In this document: positions 23,243 through 30,187 of the stretch, piece after piece
How the letters are laid out: each line of letters opens with the position of its first letter
How positions within the stretch are numbered: the stretch's first letter is position 1
Assembly (NCBI GenBank): GCA_050696075.1
Contig: JBOGUF010000204.1
Location: 1-34,322, forward strand
Length of the DNA: 34,322 nucleotides
Reading direction: 5' to 3'
Origin: JBOGUF01 sp050696075
GTDB lineage: Bacteria; Chloroflexota; Chloroflexia; Thermomicrobiales; UBA6265
Notes under the pieces: generated by a model
What the model was told of the DNA's origin: nothing
The model's database searches: none
The model's input: only the letters and a program-made list of their open reading frames with translations
Position numbers and translations under genes: made by a program

Positions 23243-25351
23243 ATGCGTCCGCCAATCGTCCAATCCGAAGACGCGCCCAGGCTGGCCGACCGGCTGGCGG
23301 CGGCGCGGCGTGGACGTTTCGTCGGGCGGCAGGACGAGATCGAGGCGTTCCGGGCCGCCTTGCTGGCGGACGAGCCGCCCTTCGCCGTGCTTCATCTCTA
23401 CGGTCCGGGGGGCGTCGGCAAGACGACCCTGCTGCGCGAGTACGCCCGCATCGCGGGCGAGCATGGCCGGCCGGTCGTGGCGATCGACGGCCGCAACGTC
23501 GATCCGTCGCCGCCGGGGGCGCTGCTCGCCCTGCGCCGGGCCACGGGGCTGCCGGAGGACGGGGCAAACCCGGCCGCGCCGGAGTGGCCGGCGGCCGGGG
23601 TTTTGCTCATCGACACGTACGAGACGTTGGCCCCGCTTGACGCCTGGCTGCGCGAGACGTTGCTGCCCCAACTGCCGGCCCGGAGCCTCGTGGTGCTGGC
23701 CGGCCGTAACCCGCCAGCGCCGGCCTGGCGCACCGACCTCGACTGGGCCGCCCTGACGCGGATCGTGGCGCTGCGCAATTTACGCCCCGACGAGAGTGAG
23801 ATCTACCTGGCGACGCGCGGCATTCCCGGCGATCTGCACGCCGAGGTACTCGCCTTCACCCACGGCCACCCGCTGGCGCTGGCGCTTGTCGCCGACGTCC
23901 TGGGCCGCGATGGGAAGCTGGACGCGTTCGATCCGCGCAACGAGCCGGACGTGGTGCGCGTCCTGCTGGAGCGGCTGGTGCGCGACGTGCCGAGCCCGAC
24001 CCACCGGCTGGCCCTGGAGGTCTGCGTCCTGGTCTGGGCGACGACGGAGACGTTGCTGGCCGACGTGGTGGACTCGGCCGAGGCGCACGACCTCTTCGCG
24101 TGGCTACGGGGACTGTCGTTCATCGAACAGGGGCCGCATGGGCTCTTCCCGCACGACCTGGCGCGGGAGGTGCTCGACGCGGACCTGCGCTGGCGCGACC
24201 CGGGCGGCTACCAGCAGTTCGTCGAGCGCCTGTCGACCCTGCTCTTTACCCGGTTTCAGGAGGCTCAGGCGCGCGGCGTCGAGCAGCAGCGGATCTGGTT
24301 CGACATCTTCTACCTCAACCGGCGCAGTCCGTTCTTCGGACCCTACTTCGAGTGGGCGGCGCTGGGCTCCTCCTACGCCGAACCGGCCGCGCCGCGGGAT
24401 CACCCGGCGATCCTGGAGATAGTCGGGCGGCACGAAGGCGCCGACTCGGTGCGGATCGCTCGCTATTGGCTGGCTCGCCAACCCCACGCTTTTCTGGTTT
24501 TCCGCGACGTCGCGGGCGCGGTCTTCGGCTTCATGGCGCACCTGACCCTCCACGACGCGACCCCGGACGACGTCGCCGCGGACCCGGCGGTGCCGGCGGC
24601 GCTCGCCTTCGCCGAAAGGCACGGTCCGGCGCGACCGGCCGAAGAGATCCTCCACCTCCGCTTCTGGATGCACCGGGACGCCTATCAGGGGGTGTCGCCG
24701 GCGCTCGATCTGGCCGCTATCAATGGCACGATCCACTGGACGTCCCGCCCGAAGCTGGCTTGGAACTTCGTCGCGGTCGCCGACCCGGCGTTCCACGAGT
24801 CGCACTTCACGGGCGTCCGCATCTGGCGTTCGCCGGAGGCCGACTTCGCGGTGGGCGGGCGGCGCTACGGCATCTTCGCCCACGACTGGCGGGTGGAACC
24901 GGCAGCGGCCTGGATGCGCATGAAGCTCGATCCGGACGCGGTCATCGCTCCGGAGCCGCCGCCGGCGACCCCACCAGTGCTGGTCCTCTCGCGGGCAGAG
25001 TTCGGCGAGGCCGTGCGCCAGGCGCTGCGCGACTTTACCCGCTCCGACCGGCTGGCCACGAATCCGCTCGCACGGTCGCGCCTAGTCGTCGACGTGGCCG
25101 AGCAGGAGGCCCCGCCCGCCACGCTCCGGTCGCTGCTCCGCGCCGCCACCGACACCCTGACGGCGAACCCGAAGGACGCCAAGCTCCACCGCGCCCTCTG
25201 GCACACCTACGTCGTGCCGGCCCCGACCCAGGAGCAGGCCGCCGAGCTCCTCGACCTCCCCTTCAACACCTACCGCTACCACCTGGCCAAGGGGATCGAG
25301 CGCGTCACCGATTGGTTGTGGCAGCGCGAACTCGGCGGGGGCGAGCCGTAG
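23243..25351 (+). CDS. STAND-type ATPase with C-terminal HTH-like domain (702 aa)
   Basis: The N-terminal ATPase has GRFVGRQDEIEAF, Walker A GPGGVGKT at residues 54-61 and Walker B LLIDTYE at 121-127. The ATPase and its helical extension run to about residue 330. The middle (about 380-570) does not look like TPR repeats; segments such as ARQPHAFLVFRDVAGAVFGF suggest a GNAT-like fold, but without clear proof. The last 60 residues, including PTQEQAAELLDLPFNTYRYH followed by LAKGIERV, look like an HTH of the sigma-factor region 4 type. I infer a nucleotide-dependent regulator with a sensor domain in the middle. It is transcribed alone after the hydrolase island. The start at 23243 follows directly from where conserved sequence begins; the ribosome-binding site is weak. 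Confidence 0.8.
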   Translation: MRPPIVQSEDAPRLADRLAAARRGRFVGRQDEIEAFRAALLADEPPFAVLHLYGPGGVGKTTLLREYARIAGEHGRPVVAIDGRNVDPSPPGALLALRRATGLPEDGANPAAPEWPAAGVLLIDTYETLAPLDAWLRETLLPQLPARSLVVLAGRNPPAPAWRTDLDWAALTRIVALRNLRPDESEIYLATRGIPGDLHAEVLAFTHGHPLALALVADVLGRDGKLDAFDPRNEPDVVRVLLERLVRDVPSPTHRLALEVCVLVWATTETLLADVVDSAEAHDLFAWLRGLSFIEQGPHGLFPHDLAREVLDADLRWRDPGGYQQFVERLSTLLFTRFQEAQARGVEQQRIWFDIFYLNRRSPFFGPYFEWAALGSSYAEPAAPRDHPAILEIVGRHEGADSVRIARYWLARQPHAFLVFRDVAGAVFGFMAHLTLHDATPDDVAADPAVPAALAFAERHGPARPAEEILHLRFWMHRDAYQGVSPALDLAAINGTIHWTSRPKLAWNFVAVADPAFHESHFTGVRIWRSPEADFAVGGRRYGIFAHDWRVEPAAAWMRMKLDPDAVIAPEPPPATPPVLVLSRAEFGEAVRQALRDFTRSDRLATNPLARSRLVVDVAEQEAPPATLRSLLRAATDTLTANPKDAKLHRALWHTYVVPAPTQEQAAELLDLPFNTYRYHLAKGIERVTDWLWQRELGGGEP

Positions 25352-25477
25352 TCTGGTGCGTAGATCCGCTGCGATGACTTTACCTCCGAGGTCTCGTCTG
25401 ACAGACCAGTGGATGCCCTTGCTGGCGGTGTTCTTCAGCGTTTTGCAGAAGATCTGGGCCAGTGCTACCGCACCGCG

Positions 25478-25583
25478 CGTAGGGGCAGGTCGCCGTGCCT
25501 GCCCTGGTGCGATGGCCGGGGCGTCGGCATCTGCAACGGCGTCGGCATGCGGACGCGGGCAGGCACGGCGACCTGCCCCTACG
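25478..25583. repeat. Hairpin element with 27-bp perfect inverted arms
   Basis: The arms 25478-25504 and 25557-25583 are exact reverse complements; the outer end reads CGTAGGGGCAGGTCGCCGTG. The 52-base centre contains GCGTCGGCAT twice, 18 bases apart (25521-25530, 25539-25548). There is no T-run after the hairpin. This looks like a small non-coding palindromic repeat (MITE-like) rather than a simple terminator. The rest of 25352-25714 shows no convincing gene. Confidence 0.8.
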
Positions 25584-25714
25584 AACGACGGGGCCAGCTC
25601 ATCTGAACCGCGCTGTATGGCAAAGGCGGACCACAAGGGAGGCGGAAGGGCGGATGTTGCTCCGCTCGCGCCGACGTGGAAGAAAATGGTCTATCGGTGT
25701 CTTGCGAGGCGAAG

Positions 25715-26269
25715 CTAGTGGGGCAGTGCACGCCGAAGCTGCCGACTTTGCCCCAGGTCCCACGGGGTCACGATGCCGATGGCTCGCTCGGATCGCTTGC
25801 CGGAGTGGGTCACCAAGAGAGCAAAGAGACGTCCGCTCGTCTCAACGGGGATTCCCCAGGACCGATCCAGCGCCTCGAACGCGGTGGCACTACGGGGAAG
25901 AACAGCGAAACTGCCCTCTGGCTCAACCGCCAGCGCGTCGGCGACGGTCGCCTCCTCAAGGTTGGCCAGGCCGATCGGGGCTTGATCTTCGAGCCAGTTC
26001 GCGATTCCACTCGCGGTTAGCAGCTGCAACAGTCCATCGTCCTGCACGACCACTTGCGAGTAGACGTGCGTCCGCATGTAGGACAGGACGTCGGTCAGCG
26101 GGGAGGCAGACGGGAATGACTGGACCGGCGAGGCGGCGATGCTGGTGATCGGCTCCGGCTTCGTCAGTGTCTCGACGATGTCCCGCAGATCAGAGACAAT
26201 TTCCTCGGCCGGCTCCGCGATGAACCTCGTGAGTCGTCGTCCTCGCTCGTGGACGATCGCGTGGCGCAA
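25715..26269 (-). CDS. CBS-domain protein, 3' part of a frameshifted HEPN-like/CBS gene
   Basis: The frame opens with a TTG that gives MRHAIVHERG; its natural upstream continuation in the same frame reads ILNAYARLRHAIVHER. RHAIVH fits the RX4-6H motif of HEPN-type RNases. Two CBS-like units follow: VQSFPSASPLTDVLSYMRTH then YSQVVVQDDGLLQLLT (about 49-95), and the region from VADALAVEPEGSFAVLPRSA to IGIVTPWDLG (about 108-175). CBS pairs normally bind adenine nucleotides. The TTG has no good ribosome-binding site, so this part is probably not expressed alone. The true start is in another frame at 26453; together they span 739 bases, one more than a multiple of three, as expected for a single-base indel. 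Confidence 0.7.
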   Translation of the reverse strand: MRHAIVHERGRRLTRFIAEPAEEIVSDLRDIVETLTKPEPITSIAASPVQSFPSASPLTDVLSYMRTHVYSQVVVQDDGLLQLLTASGIANWLEDQAPIGLANLEEATVADALAVEPEGSFAVLPRSATAFEALDRSWGIPVETSGRLFALLVTHSGKRSERAIGIVTPWDLGQSRQLRRALPH

Positions 26270-26453
26270 CCGGGCATAGGCATTGAGGATCGGACTCCAT
26301 TGCCCGCACGGCCGTGTCGATGTCGCTCACACCCTTAAGGACAGACGCGAAGGTTGGGTAGCTATCGACGCCGAGCCGCTCGCGGAGGTGCGCGTCCAGC
26401 CGGTTGAACAGTTCCTCAAACTCTTCGGCCCGTGATTGTCCTGCTGCTCCCAT
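26190..26453 (-). pseudogene. 5' part of the frameshifted HEPN-like/CBS gene
   Basis: The ATG at 26453 has CAGGAG upstream. The protein starts MGAAGQSRAEEFEELFNRLD and continues with helical sequence (ERLGVDSYPTFASVLKGVSD) up to about 26290. Beyond that, this frame becomes Arg/Pro-rich nonsense, while the downstream frame becomes sensible (ILNAYARLRH). The helical N-terminus plus the RX4H motif supports a HEPN-like domain broken just before its active-site motif. A sequencing error cannot be excluded. Confidence 0.6.
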
Positions 26454-26503
26454 GCGTCTCCTGTCGAAGGAAGTCTGGTTGGACGGGATTCATGTCGTGC
26501 ATA

Positions 26504-26522
26504 TGTTCAATTCTACTGAACA
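26504..26522. promoter_or_regulatory. Inverted repeat upstream of the HEPN-like/CBS gene
   Basis: TGTTCA (26504-26509) and TGAACA (26517-26522) form a 6-bp inverted repeat with a 7-base spacer in a relatively AT-rich stretch 50-70 bp upstream of the ATG at 26453. The position suits an operator. No clear -10/-35 pair was assigned. Confidence 0.3.
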
Positions 26523-26617
26523 ATGGAGCGACACGATGATCCATGCCCCGTTCCGACGCCAACGGCTGTTGAGCCGCGACAGCGACGATTCATCTGACGA
26601 TCACGCCATCGCGCTCC

Positions 26618-27472
26618 CTACGCGCGCACCCGCGCGATCACCTCGTCGGCGATGCGCGTGGCGACGCCCTCGGGATAGGGCGTCGGTAGGATGATGACGA
26701 AGTGCGTGGCGCCGGCATCGGCGAAGCGTTGGAGCGTCGTGACGCTGCCGGGCAGGTCGTCATAGGTGGTCAGCCGGTGCTGGTAGGAGAGGACGATCTC
26801 GGACGGGTCGCGCCCAACCGCGGCACAGTGGTCGCGCAACACCCCGACCTTGTGCTGAAAGAGCTCGACGTCGCTGCCGGAAAAGTTCCAGATGTCCGCG
26901 TGCTTGGCGACAACGCGTAGCGTGAGCTGCTCGCCGCCGCCGCCGATGACGAAGGGCGGATAGGGACGCTGGACCGGCTTCGGCTCGCTCCGCGCCTCGT
27001 GCAAACGGTAGTATCGGCCGTCGAAGTCGACGGTGGGTTGGGTGAAGAGGCGCTTGGCGATCTCGCACGCTTCGTCGAGGCGGCGGATGCGCTCGCCGGG
27101 GGCGTAGAGCGGGATGCCCATGCTCTCGTGCTCGTATTCGTTCCACCCGGCGCCGATGCCGAAGTCCAATCGACCGTGCGAGATGACGTCGACCGTCGCG
27201 GCGATCTTGGCGAGCACGGCCGGGTGGCGGTAGGTGTTGCCGGTGACCATCAGCCCCAGGCGCAGGCGCGTCGTCCGCGCCGCGAAGGCCGCGAGGACGG
27301 TCCAGCCTTCCAGGCACGGGCCGCCCACGTCGCCGGCGATCGGCGCAAAGTGGTCGAAGAGCCAGGCGTGCTCAATCGCCGGTATGCCATCGGCTTCTTC
27401 CCAGACCGCCAGCATCTCCTCGTAGGTCGTGTGCTGCGGCGACGTCTTGATCCCAAAGCTGAGCGTGGTCAA
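26618..27472 (-). CDS. LLM-class flavin/F420-dependent oxidoreductase (284 aa)
   Basis: This is a luciferase-like TIM-barrel oxidoreductase. The start LSFGIKTSPQHTTYEEML leads into the first barrel strand; LFDHFAPIAG, RLRLGLMVTGNTYRHPAVLA and RLDFGIGAGWNEYEHESMGI are the conserved LLM blocks, the last forming part of the cofactor site. PYPPFVIGGGGEQLTLRVVA is also typical. The pattern is closest to F420-dependent members, and F420 use fits the Ddn-type gene next door, but FMN cannot be excluded. The start codon appears to be a TTG at 27472 with GGGAGG about eight bases upstream. It is divergent from the Ddn-like gene at 27764. The substrate is unknown. Confidence 0.92.
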   Translation of the reverse strand: MTTLSFGIKTSPQHTTYEEMLAVWEEADGIPAIEHAWLFDHFAPIAGDVGGPCLEGWTVLAAFAARTTRLRLGLMVTGNTYRHPAVLAKIAATVDVISHGRLDFGIGAGWNEYEHESMGIPLYAPGERIRRLDEACEIAKRLFTQPTVDFDGRYYRLHEARSEPKPVQRPYPPFVIGGGGEQLTLRVVAKHADIWNFSGSDVELFQHKVGVLRDHCAAVGRDPSEIVLSYQHRLTTYDDLPGSVTTLQRFADAGATHFVIILPTPYPEGVATRIADEVIARVRA

Positions 27473-27763
27473 GCGTTTCCTCCCGACTTCAGCAGTACAA
27501 TCGATTGACTCCTGGCCAATCTAACCACAACGACCGCCCGGCCGCTACGCCCACCTGTTGAGCGGATCAAAAAACACGTGATCTCTGAGGCGTCGCTGGC
27601 GCCTCGTTGGCGTTCCTCAGACGGCGATCCCATCTCTTCGAATGTCGAACGTTTTTCGGCAGCGATTCGGCAGGTTCTTGGCTGGAGGTTCGGCGGCGGT
27701 CGGCGCGATGCTGTGCTCCGGGACGCAAGAGCGTCGCGTGCACAACCAGGGAGGAATCGAGTC

Positions 27764-28237
27764 ATGTCGGACCACACGCTGGACTTTACGTTGGAGTCGC
27801 TCCCCGCGGAGGGAACGGCGGAGTACAAGAACCTGATCCAGGGGATCATCGCGGAGTTTCGCGCGAACGGCGGGCAGGTCGGCGGCCCGTTGGCGGGAAT
27901 GCCGCTGCTGCTGCTGACCACCACCGGAGCCAGGACGGGCCTGCCGCGGACGAACCCGGTCGCCTACATGCCCGACAACGGCCGGCTCGTCTTGACCGCC
28001 GCCAAGGAAGGGGACGTGACGAAGCATCCGGACTGGTTCTACAACCTGCGGGCCAACCCCGACGTCACGGTCGAGTTGGGCACCGAAATCTTCCCGGCCC
28101 GCGCCACGATTCTGGAAGGCGCGGAGCGGCAGCGCATCTTCGATCAGTACGCGGCGGCGGCCCCGCCGGAGTTCAATACCTACCTCCACAAGACGCACCT
28201 CGAGATCTCGGTGATCGCGCTCGATCGCGTGGGGTAG
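27764..28237 (+). CDS. Deazaflavin (F420)-dependent nitroreductase family protein, Ddn-like (157 aa)
   Basis: The split-barrel protein shows the family pattern: EFRANGGQVGGPLAGMPLLL, then TTTGARTGLPRTNPVAYMPD, then WFYNLRANPDVTVELGTE. Family members use reduced F420 to reduce quinones or nitro compounds. Length is normal. The ATG at 27764 is preceded by GGGAGG; the frame is open to 27578, but the upstream part is not conserved in style. A perfect 13-bp hairpin follows the stop codon. It is divergent from the LLM gene and followed by two DUF1772 genes on the same strand, which suggests a small redox or detoxification group. Confidence 0.92.
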   Translation: MSDHTLDFTLESLPAEGTAEYKNLIQGIIAEFRANGGQVGGPLAGMPLLLLTTTGARTGLPRTNPVAYMPDNGRLVLTAAKEGDVTKHPDWFYNLRANPDVTVELGTEIFPARATILEGAERQRIFDQYAAAAPPEFNTYLHKTHLEISVIALDRVG

Positions 28238-28242
28238 CGCCC

Positions 28243-28273
28243 GACGGGCTCGCGCCGCACGCGCGAGCCCGTC
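28243..28273 (+). terminator. Strong hairpin after the Ddn-like gene
   Basis: GACGGGCTCGCGC (28243-28255) pairs perfectly with 28261-28273 over a five-base loop, starting six bases after the stop. There is no U-tract, so it may act as an mRNA end-protecting structure or an attenuating hairpin rather than a classical terminator. Confidence 0.5.
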
Positions 28274-28335
28274 CCGCTCCTTCGCAGGGGAACCCGTGCG
28301 TTCCCGACCGTAGCCTTACCAAAAGGATAGGACCT

Positions 28336-28881
28336 ATGTCGCGTGTTGAAATGATCGCTCCCGTCGATCGCGTGGCCGGCACGAACGACCGATCCCTTGC
28401 GTCGAGTATCGCGCTGGCGGCAGCGACGGTAGGGGCGGGGCTGTTCGCCGGACTCTTCTACACCTTTCAGGTGGGGTTGATCCCCGGGCTGGCCGAGGTC
28501 GACGACGTCGCCTACGTGACGACGTTTCAGGCGATCAACGACCGGATCGTCGAGAACCCATGGTTCCAGATCGTCTTCTCCGGGACTCCGCTGCTCATCG
28601 CCGGCGCATTGGTGCTCAACCGGCGCGCGGCCAGACCCGTTGCCCCGCTGATCGCCGCCGGGCTCGCCCTCAACGTCGTGGTGATCGCCATCACGGCATT
28701 CGGGAACATCCCCCTCAACGACGACCTCGCGGGCTACACCAACGTCACCGCCGAGACGGCGCGCACTGCCCGGGCCGACTTCGAGGACCGCTGGAACCGT
28801 CTCCATCTCGCGCGGACGCTCGTCTCGGTGGCCGGCTTCGTCTCACTGACCGTCGCTTCGATCCTCAGCGATCGGCGATGA
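28336..28881 (+). CDS. DUF1772 membrane protein (181 aa)
   Basis: The protein has four likely membrane helices, the first being SIALAAATVGAGLFAGLFYT. The motif NIPLNDDLAGY and the closing WNRLHLARTLVSVAGFVSLT are typical of DUF1772 (anthrone oxygenase-like) proteins, where NxPxN and RxxW segments are conserved. Biochemical function is largely unknown. AAGGATAGG precedes the ATG at 28336. The downstream gene at 28961 is a second, diverged member of the same family, so the pair probably arose by duplication and may work together. Confidence 0.88.
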   Translation: MSRVEMIAPVDRVAGTNDRSLASSIALAAATVGAGLFAGLFYTFQVGLIPGLAEVDDVAYVTTFQAINDRIVENPWFQIVFSGTPLLIAGALVLNRRAARPVAPLIAAGLALNVVVIAITAFGNIPLNDDLAGYTNVTAETARTARADFEDRWNRLHLARTLVSVAGFVSLTVASILSDRR

Positions 28882-28896
28882 TGCTTATACGATCAG

Positions 28897-28934
28897 CGTT
28901 CCCGGGCGGACGGACAACCGCCCGCCCGGGAACG
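28897..28934 (+). terminator. Hairpin between the two DUF1772 genes
   Basis: CGTTCCCGGGCGG (28897-28909) pairs perfectly with 28922-28934 over a 12-base loop, 15 bases after the first DUF1772 gene. No T-run follows. It may reduce read-through into the second gene or stabilise the upstream mRNA. Confidence 0.5.
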
Positions 28935-28960
28935 GCGATTGACATGGACTGGAGTCGATC

Positions 28961-29464
28961 ATGAATGCCACCCTCGCTGCTATCTCGGCAGCCCTGACCC
29001 TGGCGCTGACCGGCGCCATGGCCGGTCTCTTCTACGCCTTCTCGATCTCCGTGATGCGGGGTCTCGACGGGATTGACGGACGGAGTGCGATCGCGGCGAT
29101 GCAGAGCATTAACCGGAAGATTCTCAATCCGGTCTTCCTCGCGACCTTCATGTTAGCGCCGGTCGCGGCGCTGGCGACGGGTGGGCTGCTTCTCGCGCTC
29201 GACGAGCGGTGGGCGGCGGTCCTCTTCGGGCTCGCGGCGGCGACCTACGTGCTGGGCGCGGTCGTCCCGACGATCGTCGTCAATGTCCCGATGAACGAGG
29301 CGCTCGACGTCGCGTCTGTACCCGCCAACACGAACGATGCCGCGCGGATGTGGACGGACTATTCGGGGCGTTGGACGCGGTGGAACACGCTACGCGCGGT
29401 CTTTAGCGCGATCAGCCTGCTGCTCGTCGGCCTGGCTATCTTTGCGTGGGGCCGGCAGTGGTGA
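28961..29464 (+). CDS. DUF1772 membrane protein (167 aa)
   Basis: This is the second DUF1772 member. It has four hydrophobic helices, beginning with AALTLALTGAMAGLFYAFSI. The conserved NVPMNEALD and GRWTRWNTLRAVFSAISLLL correspond to the NIPLNDDLA and WNRLHLARTLVS segments of the upstream gene. The ATG at 28961 follows closely on the hairpin at 28897-28934. It faces the Doc-type toxin gene, whose stop lies 14 bases away, without an obvious terminator between them. Confidence 0.88.
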   Translation: MNATLAAISAALTLALTGAMAGLFYAFSISVMRGLDGIDGRSAIAAMQSINRKILNPVFLATFMLAPVAALATGGLLLALDERWAAVLFGLAAATYVLGAVVPTIVVNVPMNEALDVASVPANTNDAARMWTDYSGRWTRWNTLRAVFSAISLLLVGLAIFAWGRQW

Positions 29465-29477
29465 GTTACTGAATAGG

Positions 29478-29873
29478 TCAGATGGAGCTTACGTGCTTGC
29501 GCAGCCAACCTTCGAAGATACCAGTTGCCTCATCAAGTGAACCCGATCGTTCGGCAACGCGTTCCATTTGCTCCGACAGGGCGATCGGATTGCCGTCGTA
29601 CGCTTGGCCGTTGATGCGGAGGAAGACATCGAGTGCGGCGTAGGCGGTGCGCTTGTTCCCTTCCATAAAGGGTTGGTTTTGCGAGATGCCGATGGCGAGG
29701 AGAGTGGCCTGACGGATCAGGTCCGCCTCCTCATAATAGGACGCGGTTTGGGGGCGCATCACTGCCGATTCGAGGAGTCCTTCGTCGCGAAGTGGCGCCG
29801 GTACCGAACCGGTCCGCTCCATGATGGTGGCGTGCAGCGCCATCACGTCGGCGACGCTCAGATATTCGGCCAT
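29478..29873 (-). CDS. Doc-type (Fic family) toxin, catalytic His apparently replaced (131 aa)
   Basis: The protein fits the death-on-curing family: MAEYLSVADVMALHATIMER, then LRDEGLLESAVMRP and a Fic motif. The motif reads NQPFMEGNKRTAYAAL, where the usual form is HPFxDGNKRTA. The GNKR phosphate-binding part is intact, but the position of the catalytic His is Gln (codon CAA, two changes from the Glu at the later position unaffected). Doc toxins phosphorylate EF-Tu, and the His is normally required, so this copy may be inactive or altered. The ATG lies two bases after the stop of the AbrB-type antitoxin gene, which indicates translational coupling. Confidence 0.85.
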   Translation of the reverse strand: MAEYLSVADVMALHATIMERTGSVPAPLRDEGLLESAVMRPQTASYYEEADLIRQATLLAIGISQNQPFMEGNKRTAYAALDVFLRINGQAYDGNPIALSEQMERVAERSGSLDEATGIFEGWLRKHVSSI

Positions 29874-29875
29874 GG

Positions 29876-30091
29876 CTACCGCTCAGCGAGGTAGCGATAG
29901 CCTGCCTCGTTGCGTTCCCAGCTTTCCTCGAAGGCTTGGCGCAACTCGGGGCGCAGGACCGGGCGCTCTTCGAGCGGCGTGAGTTGCACCGCGAAGCGTT
30001 GCCCGACCTTCCACCCGTGCTGCTCGACCTCTTCCTTCGGAATGGTCACGACGTAGCTGTTGCCGGCTTTGCGCAACTGCTGCTGGATCAT
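29876..30091 (-). CDS. AbrB/MazE-type antitoxin (71 aa)
   Basis: The small protein has a SpoVT/AbrB swapped-hairpin DNA-binding domain: QLRKAGNSYVVTIPKEEVEQ followed by HGWKVGQRFAVQL. The C-terminal tail (ELRQAFEESWERNEAGYRYL) is acidic and helical and would bind and neutralise the toxin. The ATG at 30091 is chosen because AAGGGAGG lies about nine bases upstream; longer frames exist but overlap the promoter. Antitoxins of this kind usually bind their own promoter, and direct repeats are present there. Pairing of an AbrB-type antitoxin with a Doc-type toxin differs from the classical Phd-Doc pair but occurs in other genomes. Confidence 0.85.
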   Translation of the reverse strand: MIQQQLRKAGNSYVVTIPKEEVEQHGWKVGQRFAVQLTPLEERPVLRPELRQAFEESWERNEAGYRYLAER

Positions 30092-30138
30092 CGGTCGCTG
30101 CCTCCCTTGGCGCCACACCATCGACGTATTCGTTGAGC

Positions 30139-30169
30139 ATACTGTAGTCACTGAGAATACCATAGTCAA
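30139..30169 (-). promoter_or_regulatory. Promoter of the toxin-antitoxin pair with direct repeats
   Basis: On the minus strand TTGACT (30164-30169) and TACAGT (30141-30146) form a -35/-10 pair with a 17-base spacer. Two copies of TGACTAxxGTAT, 18 bp apart (30139-30150 and 30157-30168), overlap these elements and are good candidates for antitoxin binding. Confidence 0.6.
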
Positions 30170-30187
30170 TGGCAACGAGCCTCGCGA

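Noticed and set aside
25352..25477. Possible transposase fragment on the minus strand (KNTASKGIHWSVRRDLGG)
   Set aside because: Too short and without a clear family motif; no start or ribosome-binding site.
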